Origin: Clostridium aceticum
GTDB lineage: Bacteria > Bacillota > Clostridia > Peptostreptococcales > Natronincolaceae
Assembly: GCF_001042715.1 (NCBI RefSeq)
Contig: NZ_CP009687.1
Span: 2,285,418-2,349,417, forward strand
Direction of reading: 5' to 3'
Length of the DNA: 64,000 bases
In this document: piece after piece, positions 38,274-47,247 of the stretch
How positions within the stretch are numbered: the first letter of the stretch is position 1
How the letters are laid out: every line of letters starts with the position of its first letter
The notes under the pieces: model-generated
Database searches by the model: none
What the model was told of the DNA's origin: nothing
What the model saw: only the letters and a program-made list of their open reading frames with translations
Made by a program: the position numbers and the translations under genes

Positions 38274-41200
38274 TTATATTAGTTTTAACTTCTTGTCTAT
38301 TTTTAGTTCTTCCTGTAATCTTTCTCGGATTTCCTTCAATATCTCCTCGATATCTTCTTCTGTTTCAATGATTTTTGTTCCATGAAAAATATTGGCCATG
38401 CTAATATTCTTCACTGTTTTGTCCTCATATTCCTTTAGAGGCTTCCCACTGAAGAGATCTAGAGCTTTTTCTATTTCTTCAAAACAACGGGTTTTTAGTC
38501 GATTAGATTCTTCCTTCATGGCAATTACCTCATAAAAATTGTCTGCCTTACCTAATCGCTCTAGAAGATTATCAAACTCTGTTTTCAATTTACTTTTCAG
38601 CTTTTCTGGAAAGTTTTGCAATGTTGAATCATCTAATACTCTTTTAGCATCATTTTTGATAATGCTTCTAATGGGCTTACGTTCCTCTTCAAGAAGCTGC
38701 TGAAACTTATCAGTAAATATTTCAATAAATTTTGCCAACTTATGAATTTCAGAGTAGGGCTCTTTCGATTTTACTATCTTTTGAATTTCTCCCACAACTT
38801 TAATTATATCTACATCTACCACATAGGTTTTATTTCTCTCATAAATTTCCAAATTCTGTAGGGCCTTATCGAACTGTTCTTTCTGGTTTTTAAAGAATTT
38901 TTTTATATTGAAAACATCTTCTTCATAATCTAAGAGCTGGTCCTGTAGTTGGTATGCTTTTTCGTAAAATTCTCCAGTGTTTTTGGTTCTTATGATTTTT
39001 TCAAACAGATTTTTTCCTCTTTCCAAAACCTCTTTGCCAGGATAGACGTTGTTTTTTGTGTATTCCTCTAATAAGAAGTAGATTCCGTAATCATTTGCAC
39101 TTATAGCTTTGCTGCTTAACTCTTGCTGACATAGTTTTTTGAATTGATCCATTAGCCCCTCTTCATCACTTGGCATTGCAGCAAAGCCAAATATTTCTTT
39201 GGCTAAGCTTTTAACATTATTCATATACTTAACAGGTGTCTTAATCCTTTTTTCTATTAGCAGCCTCTCCTGATCATCTCTTTTCATTAAATAGCTCATG
39301 AGATTTTTATGGGAGGTACTCAAATATTCATTTTCAAGCTGCAATTTCACTTCTCCAGCTTTAAATAGTGTCAGTAGAACCGCTATAATATCCAAGTCCC
39401 TCCATCCATAAGGTGCCTTTGTATATAATGTAATAGTAGATTTCATTGTCATGGTGATGTTTCGTTCTGTATTTCTTTCAATATATCTATTCATTTCATC
39501 CACCGCTAACTTGTTGGATACATCCCCTACAAGCCTCTCTTGCATATCGCTATCCAAGAGTATATCATCAAGGTCTTTGCTGGTTTCTGCAAAGGTAGTG
39601 ATGTAATTTAACTTGCTATACATGCTCTCTATTAATAGTTTAAAACCTTCGTTGATTCTTTCTACAGGATTCTTAACTTTAACAGCTAGTTTCTGTGCAT
39701 TAGCATAGATATCTGCTGTCCTTAAAGCTTCAATTAACAGAGTCCTTATCCGCTCTTTTCTCTCTGCTACTTCTCTGGACTTTGCAATCTTTATCTCTTC
39801 CATCTCAGAAGTAGAAGCTGATCCACCCTTTCGCAGAAGGTAGGTTTGTATCTTCAACACCTCCTCCATTTCTTCTAAGAAAGTTGTATCCATAGGAAGT
39901 TTGAGAATCAAATTATTTTCCCTCGCTGCCATCATTTTTAGTTCTTGACTTGTTGTAGCATCAAAATAAGGAGTTATAACCTTAAGTCCGATTTCACTTT
40001 TTTGTGAGGAGAGAAATTTATCATCTATGATTTTATTGAAGTCAAAGGAATATGTAGAACTATATTTATATTTCTTTTCGTTGTAAATTCCCTCAAATAT
40101 TTCTTCCCCTATCTTTAATAGAATTTCACTCATATCAATAGGAATATTTTGAATCTCTTTCTTTACATTTTGTTCTTCTTGAGTCAAAAATATATATTCA
40201 TTGCCATTTTTATGGATAAGAGCTTCTTTCATAAGCCTTCTTAAAGATCCTTCCACTTGTTTTTTGAGTTCTATTTTATCATCATCTATATGCTTTATCA
40301 TTAGGATTGCTATATTTTCAATGTTTGAAGGCATTTCCTTTACATGTTTGATCAAAAATAATATTTTTAGTACTTCTACGTCCTCTTTTGTTAAGTTTTC
40401 ATGATCCTCTGCTTCTATGATTGCGGTTCTAACGTTTACATCCAAAAATGCTTCCACTGTCTTATAGAAGGCTGAAAAAGGTATTAGGGTACCTATCTCT
40501 TGATTGGCATACATAATAGCGGACTCTTGAAATGCACTTAGTAAAGATCTTTCTCCTTCCGATAAATACTTTCCACTGACTCCATGAAGTCGAATCCCTG
40601 TAAATACAGACTGCAGTAAATTAAACTGATAGGGTACAAATGGATATACCTCTAAAAAATCTTCCTCTGATTTGTAAGCCTTCATCTCTGATGTATCTGC
40701 TGAAAAAGTAATCAAGTTTTTCAGAATTGCTTTTTTGTCCTGATAAAGTAATCTTAATGTATCTTTTACAGCATCTTGTTTACGTAAAATTCTTTTTCTG
40801 ATTACTTCATCTACATTAGCAGAGGATAAATTCAGCCTAGTACTAAATCTCCCTTGAATTTTAGAGAAGTCACTGCCTTTTGCTTTTGTAATGGAATCTA
40901 TGTCCTGCTGAGAAGTAACAATTACCCAAGCCCTACCCCCACAATAGCTACCTAAGTCCTCCACAACAGTTTGTAGATTTAACATCAACCCTACATCATC
41001 ACCAATATACTGACCAATTTCATCTGCTAAAAATACTACATGGTGATTGTTGCCTTTAGATTCTATGTATTCTTTTACCCGACTTGCAAACTTCTCTACG
41101 CTCAAAAAATAAGCATTCTCAGCCTTATTATACCAATCCCTAGCTGCATCTTCGGTGATTTTAGTAGCTTGTACCAAGGCTTTTATGATGTTGTCTTTCT

Positions 41201-41807
41201 CAAAATAAAAGTTCTCTCTTGATTCCTTCCACTTACTGCCAGAGGCTTCTTGGAATTTAGATTGAAAAGCTTCATAAGTGCCGTCCTTCGTCATCTGTCT
41301 TTCTAGTTCTGCAACCCAAGGTAGTGCCCCGCAAAAACCCTGCATTTCATCAAATACCTTCATAAACACCTTTACAATAGCGTCTTTACTAGATTTTGAA
41401 TTGAAGTCTGACTTCGAATCTATATTAAATAAAATCACATCTGCACTTGTATCTCCTGCGATTTTTAGATCCGCTAATATCACAGCATCTTCTATCTTAT
41501 CATCAAAATAACCAGTAACCTTCTTGCCTTTAATCTCTTTATTTTCTATAAGGTAAGATAATATTTTTAAAAAATGGGACTTGCCACTTCCAAAAAAACC
41601 AGAAATCCATACACCCATTTTATCAGTATAGTTGTTGACGCCTTCTTTATAGGCTTCAAGAAACTCGCTAAAATGTTTAACCAACTCCCTTGTTACTACG
41701 TATTCTTGAAGTTCTTGATAAACAACACTATCATCCTCTTGACCGATCTTAATGACGCCTTTAATATCTCTTTGTATATCTTTATAAAAGATTTCTCTAA
41801 GCTGCAT
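38274..41807 (-). CDS. brxC: BREX system P-loop ATPase BrxC
   Basis: Large AAA+/P-loop protein of the BREX anti-phage system. About 1177 residues, the normal length. N-terminus MQLREIFYKDIQRDIKGVIKI and Walker A ISGFFGSGKSHFLKIL (about 69-84) match BrxC closely, with Walker B VVFLADEIGQYIG (about 260). The C-terminal half is helical with coiled-coil segments. I start at ATG 41807, with GGGAG eight bases upstream; the frame is open for 20 more codons, but without a site. It has terminators on both sides and is therefore monocistronic, unlike in standard BREX operons. Upstream is the six-gene module and downstream gnd. Confidence 0.93.
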   Translation of the reverse strand: MQLREIFYKDIQRDIKGVIKIGQEDDSVVYQELQEYVVTRELVKHFSEFLEAYKEGVNNYTDKMGVWISGFFGSGKSHFLKILSYLIENKEIKGKKVTGYFDDKIEDAVILADLKIAGDTSADVILFNIDSKSDFNSKSSKDAIVKVFMKVFDEMQGFCGALPWVAELERQMTKDGTYEAFQSKFQEASGSKWKESRENFYFEKDNIIKALVQATKITEDAARDWYNKAENAYFLSVEKFASRVKEYIESKGNNHHVVFLADEIGQYIGDDVGLMLNLQTVVEDLGSYCGGRAWVIVTSQQDIDSITKAKGSDFSKIQGRFSTRLNLSSANVDEVIRKRILRKQDAVKDTLRLLYQDKKAILKNLITFSADTSEMKAYKSEEDFLEVYPFVPYQFNLLQSVFTGIRLHGVSGKYLSEGERSLLSAFQESAIMYANQEIGTLIPFSAFYKTVEAFLDVNVRTAIIEAEDHENLTKEDVEVLKILFLIKHVKEMPSNIENIAILMIKHIDDDKIELKKQVEGSLRRLMKEALIHKNGNEYIFLTQEEQNVKKEIQNIPIDMSEILLKIGEEIFEGIYNEKKYKYSSTYSFDFNKIIDDKFLSSQKSEIGLKVITPYFDATTSQELKMMAARENNLILKLPMDTTFLEEMEEVLKIQTYLLRKGGSASTSEMEEIKIAKSREVAERKERIRTLLIEALRTADIYANAQKLAVKVKNPVERINEGFKLLIESMYSKLNYITTFAETSKDLDDILLDSDMQERLVGDVSNKLAVDEMNRYIERNTERNITMTMKSTITLYTKAPYGWRDLDIIAVLLTLFKAGEVKLQLENEYLSTSHKNLMSYLMKRDDQERLLIEKRIKTPVKYMNNVKSLAKEIFGFAAMPSDEEGLMDQFKKLCQQELSSKAISANDYGIYFLLEEYTKNNVYPGKEVLERGKNLFEKIIRTKNTGEFYEKAYQLQDQLLDYEEDVFNIKKFFKNQKEQFDKALQNLEIYERNKTYVVDVDIIKVVGEIQKIVKSKEPYSEIHKLAKFIEIFTDKFQQLLEEERKPIRSIIKNDAKRVLDDSTLQNFPEKLKSKLKTEFDNLLERLGKADNFYEVIAMKEESNRLKTRCFEEIEKALDLFSGKPLKEYEDKTVKNISMANIFHGTKIIETEEDIEEILKEIRERLQEELKIDKKLKLI

Positions 41808-41996
41808 TATTTTCTCTCCCTTTTCCTCTATATAAATCATTTGAAATTCTATCCAGTATATAATCATCTAATACTTGTATTCTATGAATAAAGATTAAAG
41901 CATTTTTATAGGTTCATTATAACATTTGTGCTTAGTGTTGTCCTATGTTTCATAGGTCTAATACAAACTTATAGCAATGGCTTTTGCAAAAAGCGT

Positions 41997-42035
41997 AATG
42001 AGGAACAAAGATGAATAACTTTGTTCCTCATTATG
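41997..42035 (-). terminator. Terminator after the TPR/Big2/SH3 gene
   Basis: AATGAGGAACAAAG (41997-42010) pairs perfectly with CTTTGTTCCTCATT (42019-42032) over eight bases. On the minus strand ACGCTTTTTGC follows. Confidence 0.8.
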
Positions 42036-42056
42036 TTTCTCTTCCTAGATTTTCAC

Positions 42057-43478
42057 TTACCATGACACAATGTTGTTATGAATCCAACCTTCTTCCCCTT
42101 CTTGTGTTCTAACGCTATACCATGTCTCTCCTGTAGATTCTTCTATATCTTCCCCTAAAAACTCTAGAAAAGTGCTGTAGGGCACTACCTGTAGTACTTC
42201 ATAATGCCTCCCAGGACCTGTTCTAATATTAGCATATTCTGCATCTACAGTAATATACTGTCCTAGGCTGTTCATGTGTTGTTGAAAGTCTCCTTGACTC
42301 CTCCAGACTACAATACTGCTATGAATCCAACCTTCTTGACCTTCTCCAAAACTTATCCTATACCAGTTTTCTTCCTCATCTATTTCCCAGTATTCTTCTA
42401 AAAATTCTAAGTATGTATTATAGGAAACCACCTCTAACACCTCATAATCAATACTAGGACCCATCCTTATGTTTGCATTCTTCACAGTGACAGCCAAGTA
42501 CTGTTTTTCTAGCATTTCGTTATTTTGAAAAAACTCCTGCACTATTGGAATCAAAGGGGTTTTAAAAGCTATGACGGCACAAAAGCTTACGAGTATCATC
42601 CAGACCATAAAACTTGATTTTACAATAACCGTACATTCACTCATAAAATTTCCATCTTCAGTAGCTACTGTTATAGTGGTTTTCCCACCCTTCAATCCTT
42701 TGATTAATCCATTTTCATCGATTTGTATTACCGATGGCTTACTGCTGGTGAAGTGATATGCTTTATTGGTGGCGTTCCAGGGAAAAACTGTGACAGCTAG
42801 GTTTTCTTCTTGGCCTTTTTTTAGCACAATTTCACTTTTATCGAAGGTGATTCTCTCTACTGGGATAGGTTTCACTTCGATATTGCAGTAGGTACTATAA
42901 TTTCCATCTTGGGTAACTGCCATTATCATGGTTTTACCTATCCCTCGGGCTTTTACATTTCCCTGCTTATCTACACTAACAATAGTAGTATTTTTAGATC
43001 TCCACTCAAAATGCTTATTGGTAGCATTAACAGGAAGAATATTAGCGGTAAGCTTATCGCTTTCTCCTATCTTCAATACAAGGTTGACGCGATTAAGACT
43101 TATGCCTGTAACATGGATTACGGGGTTTGTTGTGGGAAGTTTACCCTCTACTTTAGCCTTTAGCTTTACTTGGTAATCAAGACATTGCTGATACTTATAA
43201 TCTAATAGATCCGTCTTCATCACCTGCTGTTTTTGTTCTATAAGTTTTTTGCACTCCTGGTATCTACCGCTAGTAAACAGAATTTTTACCTTTTCAAAAA
43301 TATAGTTTCCATTATCGTTGCTAAATTGAATAGCCTTATCCACTTCCCTCAAGGCTTCCTCAATACTCTCTCTTATTAGTGCCTGTTCAGCCCTTTGTAC
43401 ATACAGATTAGGATTCGTATCCTCAACCTGTTCAACACTTTCTATTTTTAAATTCCCAAATGCACTTGCAAAAGTCAT
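42057..43478 (-). CDS. TPR-like / Big2 x2 / TM / SH3b x2 protein, last gene of a six-gene module
   Basis: 473 residues, function unknown. Domains in order: a helical TPR-like region (about 25-105), two Big2 immunoglobulin-like domains (about 121-202 and 205-287, each with SLNR/TFDK, LPVNATNK/FPWNATNK and GNVKARGIGKT/GLIKGLKGGKT), one TM helix (about 289-307) and two bacterial SH3b domains (about 326-395 and 403-473, each with NIRMGP/NIRTGP and GWIH). There is no signal peptide, so the TPR-Big2 part should face the cytoplasm and SH3b the outside, which is unusual for Big2. The two SH3b and two Big2 copies suggest internal duplication. It begins six bases after the 114-aa gene. Confidence 0.8.
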   Translation of the reverse strand: MTFASAFGNLKIESVEQVEDTNPNLYVQRAEQALIRESIEEALREVDKAIQFSNDNGNYIFEKVKILFTSGRYQECKKLIEQKQQVMKTDLLDYKYQQCLDYQVKLKAKVEGKLPTTNPVIHVTGISLNRVNLVLKIGESDKLTANILPVNATNKHFEWRSKNTTIVSVDKQGNVKARGIGKTMIMAVTQDGNYSTYCNIEVKPIPVERITFDKSEIVLKKGQEENLAVTVFPWNATNKAYHFTSSKPSVIQIDENGLIKGLKGGKTTITVATEDGNFMSECTVIVKSSFMVWMILVSFCAVIAFKTPLIPIVQEFFQNNEMLEKQYLAVTVKNANIRMGPSIDYEVLEVVSYNTYLEFLEEYWEIDEEENWYRISFGEGQEGWIHSSIVVWRSQGDFQQHMNSLGQYITVDAEYANIRTGPGRHYEVLQVVPYSTFLEFLGEDIEESTGETWYSVRTQEGEEGWIHNNIVSW

Positions 43479-43483
43479 ATTCC

Positions 43484-43828
43484 CTATCCCCTATACTGAA
43501 ATTCTTGAATGAGTTCCCTTTCGGCATTAATCTTATCTAGCACCTTTGGGTCGATTTCATGAACAGAAGCTTCAGCACTTAAGGTAACCTTATCGTACAT
43601 ATTATCTAATTCGTTTCTTTTACTCATAATCACCGTCCTATTTCTCACTCTATCCATCACTCTATCTATTTTAGAAACAGCTCTATGCATTCTATTCCTT
43701 GCATTGTATCCAAGTCTTTTCTCCACTGCATCTGCGGCTACATTGTTCAGCCAGTTCTTTATATCATCCCAAAAGCTAGTCAACACGAATGCCGCTATTG
43801 CTCCTGCAATTACCCAACCTATAATCAT
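43484..43828 (-). CDS. Small one-TM protein of the six-gene module
   Basis: 114 residues, no recognised family. One TM helix at the extreme N-terminus (MIIGWVIAGAIAAFVLTSFW), then a basic amphipathic region (RLGYNARNRMHRAVSKIDRVMDRVRNR) and a helical acidic tail, so most of it is probably cytoplasmic. It directly abuts the M48-like gene and is followed after six bases by the Big2/SH3 gene. The conserved gene packing argues for a membrane anchor or assembly factor of one complex. Confidence 0.7.
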   Translation of the reverse strand: MIIGWVIAGAIAAFVLTSFWDDIKNWLNNVAADAVEKRLGYNARNRMHRAVSKIDRVMDRVRNRTVIMSKRNELDNMYDKVTLSAEASVHEIDPKVLDKINAERELIQEFQYRG

Positions 43829-44629
43829 TTACTTTCCCTCCTCATAATGCATTTCTATCAGAGCCCTTACGCCTCGTGACGAGGCTGCATAGGATAATAG
43901 ATTTTTTATCCTAAAGGGGCCATAGGGCACGATTTCATCTAACTTCGTGAAGTTTAGGACATCATCATCTAATAGATGAATTTCTTCCCCCTGTTTTATA
44001 TATTCCTGTAGGTTCATATTTTCAGCTAAAAAACAGTTGTTTAAAATAGACTTTTTGATAGCATTGATGGAAGCCTCCATACTGTTGCAAATCAAATATC
44101 CAAAACAATCTGAAGTATAGTAGGCTACCCTACTCCACTTATACATAATCATTTTCCAATGGGTGGCCAACTGTTGTGACATAGGCAGTAAACTACTATT
44201 TTCTAAAACCTCCAATAGCTCATTAATCATAGTATTATAGTAATTATGCTTTAGATAGATATCACAGAGTTCCCTACCAAGTAGAAAGGTCATCTCTGCC
44301 TTAGTAAAGTCTGTAACAGTTTTAGCAGAAATTTCGATCCAAGGTTCATTTACTCCTTTACTCTCTACCCCATAATAAAAATCCTCATAAACATACATAC
44401 AAGGTGCTGCCATTCCCAGTAAATCAGAAATCCTCTCAGCAATATGGTATAATTCTGGAAACTGATGTTTTGTGACCTTCACCGTCTTCCCCAATAAATC
44501 AGGTTTTCTCATTTTCTCTGTATAGTTTTTGTAATGGTACATCACATCTTCATCAAATACTACTGTATGTATCATTTCCTGTAATAAAATTTCCTCTAGT
44601 GGATGGATAAATAAGTCTTTTTCTATCAT
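43829..44629 (-). CDS. M48-fold protein without zinc ligands (pseudo-metallopeptidase)
   Basis: 266 residues. The middle follows M48 peptidases closely: YVYEDFYYGVESKGVNEPWIEISAKTV, then FLLGRELCDIYLKH, where active enzymes have GHELGHI. Here HExxH is RExxD (R119, E120, D123; bases 44261-44275). The later SRxxExxAD motif is SRVAYYTSD, so the Glu ligand is Tyr (Y170). All three zinc ligands are gone while the fold signature remains, so a binding or structural role is inferred. No TM helix is seen. It lies nine bases after the 80-aa gene. Confidence 0.75.
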   Translation of the reverse strand: MIEKDLFIHPLEEILLQEMIHTVVFDEDVMYHYKNYTEKMRKPDLLGKTVKVTKHQFPELYHIAERISDLLGMAAPCMYVYEDFYYGVESKGVNEPWIEISAKTVTDFTKAEMTFLLGRELCDIYLKHNYYNTMINELLEVLENSSLLPMSQQLATHWKMIMYKWSRVAYYTSDCFGYLICNSMEASINAIKKSILNNCFLAENMNLQEYIKQGEEIHLLDDDVLNFTKLDEIVPYGPFRIKNLLSYAASSRGVRALIEMHYEEGK

Positions 44630-44637
44630 GTTATCAC

Positions 44638-44880
44638 CTACTTAAAGGAATTAATTCGGTTAGAAACATTGCCATTTTTACCGAAATAAGTGACTTTTTT
44701 CCCACTTTTTAGGCCCACAGAGATGCACTGACCTTTACTAAATCTTGTAGTCATATGGGGTCCTTTAAAGGTAATTCCACCGGCGGGACCATCTAGATAG
44801 GTAGTCATATTCATAAATTGATTGCCAGTTCTTATGGAACTAATACCTCCATTTTTTTTCTTAAAGTAAACGGTTTTCAT
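44638..44880 (-). CDS. Small basic protein of the six-gene module
   Basis: 80 residues, no recognised family. Rich in Lys, Gly and Thr with alternating hydrophobic residues (YFKKKNGGISSIRTGNQFMN, then VGLKSGKKVTYFGKNGNVS), which suggests a small beta fold with a positive surface, possibly nucleic-acid or wall-polymer binding. It begins five bases after the TPR-like gene and ends eight before the M48-like gene. Its tight spacing is the main reason to call it real. Confidence 0.65.
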   Translation of the reverse strand: MKTVYFKKKNGGISSIRTGNQFMNMTTYLDGPAGGITFKGPHMTTRFSKGQCISVGLKSGKKVTYFGKNGNVSNRINSFK

Positions 44881-44885
44881 CCTAG

Positions 44886-45554
44886 TTATCCCTCCAAAAG
44901 CGTTATTATTTTTTCTTGAATTTTTTCTTCTACCTGCTGCTTGTTTATTTTATATACTTCCTTTAATTTCCTGTGCACTTCAATATCTTCAGGCTTCTTT
45001 TCACAAGCTTTTTGAAGAAATACTACCGCTTTATCAAATTGCTGAAATTCATACAAAAGATAGCCATATACCTTATTGATAAGATAATGTTCTAATAAAC
45101 AGTTCTTATCTTTAAAATAACTGTAGAAATAGTTAAAAGCGTCTACCTTGTTGCCCTTTTCATACTCCTTTAATCCATATAAACAAACTATAAAATCTTG
45201 TTTTTTGTCCTTCAGCAAATTTAAGCACATATCAATGTTCTTCATATTATTAGAAGCTAGAAAAACTAATTCAAGATTAATTTCCTGCTGTCTTGCCATC
45301 AGTTGCCCTAGCTTTTCTTTTATATATTGATCCTGTGTATCATGGCTTTCAAGCAAGATATCTACTTCCTTACAAGCAAAGTCATATTCCTTTTTCAGTT
45401 TATTGATCCTTGTATGAATCTTTCCATCGTCAAGAAAAGATGTTTCATCCCAAAGATCAAAGTTATCCACTGAGAACTTTTTCACAAACTTCAGCTTAGC
45501 GTCGTTATAGCCTTTAATTATTCCCTTAATTACTCCTCGATCATTATGCTCCAC
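44886..45554 (-). CDS. TPR-like helical protein of the six-gene module
   Basis: 222 residues, all-helical. The C-terminal half has TPR-like repeats: VCLYGLKEYEKGNKVDAFNYFYSYFKD, then INKVYGYLLYEFQQFDKAVVFLQKACEKKPED (about 143-195). The N-terminal half (KLKKEYDFACKEVDILLES) looks like a coiled coil. It is probably an adaptor for the AAA+ ATPase encoded 15 bases upstream. No named family was recognised. Confidence 0.7.
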   Translation of the reverse strand: MEHNDRGVIKGIIKGYNDAKLKFVKKFSVDNFDLWDETSFLDDGKIHTRINKLKKEYDFACKEVDILLESHDTQDQYIKEKLGQLMARQQEINLELVFLASNNMKNIDMCLNLLKDKKQDFIVCLYGLKEYEKGNKVDAFNYFYSYFKDKNCLLEHYLINKVYGYLLYEFQQFDKAVVFLQKACEKKPEDIEVHRKLKEVYKINKQQVEEKIQEKIITLLEG

Positions 45555-45569
45555 GGTGAATTCTCCTTT

Positions 45570-46733
45570 TTATTGTAGCTTTGCTATCTCCTTTTCGTAC
45601 TCTTCCTGAGTAATAACCTCATGGTTTATCTTAAAGTTTTCCATACCTGTATATCTCTTTTTTATGTATTGATAGGCTTGGTCAAAGTCTGCTATTTCTA
45701 CAGTTTCTCGTCGATTTTCTAAAGAAATAACAGCTGCATACAGAATCATATCCTTGATATCTGCTCCTGAGATATCTTCATACTTCTTTGCTAATAGAGC
45801 TTTAGTAACTTCTGCTGACAAAGGAAGTTCCTGGGGTAGATGGGTTTCCCATATCTTTTTTCTTCCTTCTTCGTTAGGCAGTCGAAATTCAACACTGGCT
45901 AAAATTCTTCTTTTAAAGGCTTCATCATAATTGCTTAATAGATTTGTGGTGAAGATGATCACCCCATCAAACCTTTCAATTTCTAGTAACATTACACTTC
46001 TAGTAATATTTACACCATAATCCGCTGATTGACTGACACTAGTGAGTCTTTTCCCCAAAAAAGAATCCGCTTCATCAAAAACCAAGACACCATCCTCTTC
46101 AATCGCCTTTTTAAATAGATTTCTAATATTTTTAGGCGTTTCTCCTACATACTTTGACTCTAGCTCAGCATAGTTCACTAAAAACAACTTTTTTCCTAAT
46201 TTATGTGCAATAGCTTCTGCCATCATACTTTTTCCAGTACCTGGGGGACCATAAAAATTAAATACAGAAGCTCTACCGTTTGGCATTATTTTTTTTAGAC
46301 CCCACTTATCAAAAAGCTTCTCTCTATGAAATACCATAGCTAGAGCTGATTGAATTTGTAGTTTTTCCTCTTCATTAACGTATACATCCTCCATACCCCA
46401 TCGTGGGGTGAAGGAGAGAATACTTTCTTCCTTGGAATTTTCCTTGTTTTTTTCCTGTGGCAAAACCTCTTCATCTTCTCTAGAAATAACTAGAGTTTTT
46501 GGAAACTGATTGTATTTAGTAACATTATTTCTTAGTGCCTTATAAATCTCTTTTAACATGTTATTAACGATAGGCTCGTCTAACAATACTTCCTTGCCTT
46601 CTACATTAGCAAACAAAGCATCCTTAATTACAACTTTGCAGCTATCCTTTTCATTAATTTTGAAACCCTTCACAATGGTCTTTTTAAGGATTTCCTCTGT
46701 AACAATTTCTTTCTTGTCTTTAAAGGGAATCAT
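45570..46733 (-). CDS. AAA+ ATPase (classical AAA, FtsH/Cdc48-like core)
   Basis: About 387 residues from ATG 46733, chosen because AAAGGAG stands seven to eight bases upstream; the frame runs on to a TTG at 46829 and an ATG at 46811, both with poorer sites. The N-terminal about 110 residues are unassigned. The AAA core has Walker A GPPGTGKS (162-169), the aromatic pore loop ESKYVGETPKNI (192-203), Walker B VLVFDEAD (216-223), sensor 1 FTTNL and paired Arg fingers (275-276), then a C-terminal lid. It is thus a functional threading-type ATPase, without a protease domain. It is first in a tightly packed six-gene unit that ends at the Big2/SH3 gene. Confidence 0.88.
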   Translation of the reverse strand: MIPFKDKKEIVTEEILKKTIVKGFKINEKDSCKVVIKDALFANVEGKEVLLDEPIVNNMLKEIYKALRNNVTKYNQFPKTLVISREDEEVLPQEKNKENSKEESILSFTPRWGMEDVYVNEEEKLQIQSALAMVFHREKLFDKWGLKKIMPNGRASVFNFYGPPGTGKSMMAEAIAHKLGKKLFLVNYAELESKYVGETPKNIRNLFKKAIEEDGVLVFDEADSFLGKRLTSVSQSADYGVNITRSVMLLEIERFDGVIIFTTNLLSNYDEAFKRRILASVEFRLPNEEGRKKIWETHLPQELPLSAEVTKALLAKKYEDISGADIKDMILYAAVISLENRRETVEIADFDQAYQYIKKRYTGMENFKINHEVITQEEYEKEIAKLQ

Positions 46734-46829
46734 ATTTACGGCTCCTTTCTCTTTAATAGTCCTCTTGCATTTTGAATAAGCCTCTATCATTCCTTCATTT
46801 CTGCTTGGCATATTGTTAAATTTCGACAA

Positions 46830-47247
46830 TTTATTTGAATTTCCTTCTATCTCTCTTTTTTTAGGCCAACTTTATTCCTTTTTAAGTGAAAAACATCCCC
46901 GCTTAGTATCAAAATATCTTATCTATTCATCAGCGAAAACAATACGCAGTATAACGTTTATGAAATAAAAATAGGAATTAACCTGCACAGACATCAACAG
47001 GAATTCCTATTTTTTTACTTTATTATTAATAATTTAATTAAAGCTGTTTTATACGATTTCAATATAATAGACATCCGCTGTTTAAGTGCTTTCTCTGTCA
47101 TATAAAAAAGTCCCCTTATACTTTTAAAAAAAGATCTTCTCTCAGCAAGTTTGTGAACCCTATCATAATTAAAACAACGGTGCACAGGGAACTGTTATCA
47201 AAATTATTGTATTTTCAAAAACAGTTCAAAGTAATACATAGTTATAG
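46830..47247. other. Gap without gene between the AAA unit and the first corrinoid cluster
   Basis: Apart from the hairpin at 46967-47017, I see no gene or known element. The region is AT-rich and should hold the AAA-unit promoter on the minus strand (46.83-46.97 kb) and the 3' end of the corrinoid unit. Confidence 0.5.
46967..47017. terminator. Terminator-like hairpin, copy A of a repeated unit
   Basis: AAAAATAGGAATT (46967-46979) pairs perfectly with AATTCCTATTTTT (47002-47014), with a T-run on the plus side and Ts on the minus side. A near-copy, loop included, is found at 53247-53298. Confidence 0.7.

Noticed and set aside
46733-46829. N-terminal extension of the AAA ATPase from a TTG or ATG upstream
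   Set aside because: Possible, but the internal ATG at 46733 has by far the better ribosome-binding site; left as an alternative only.
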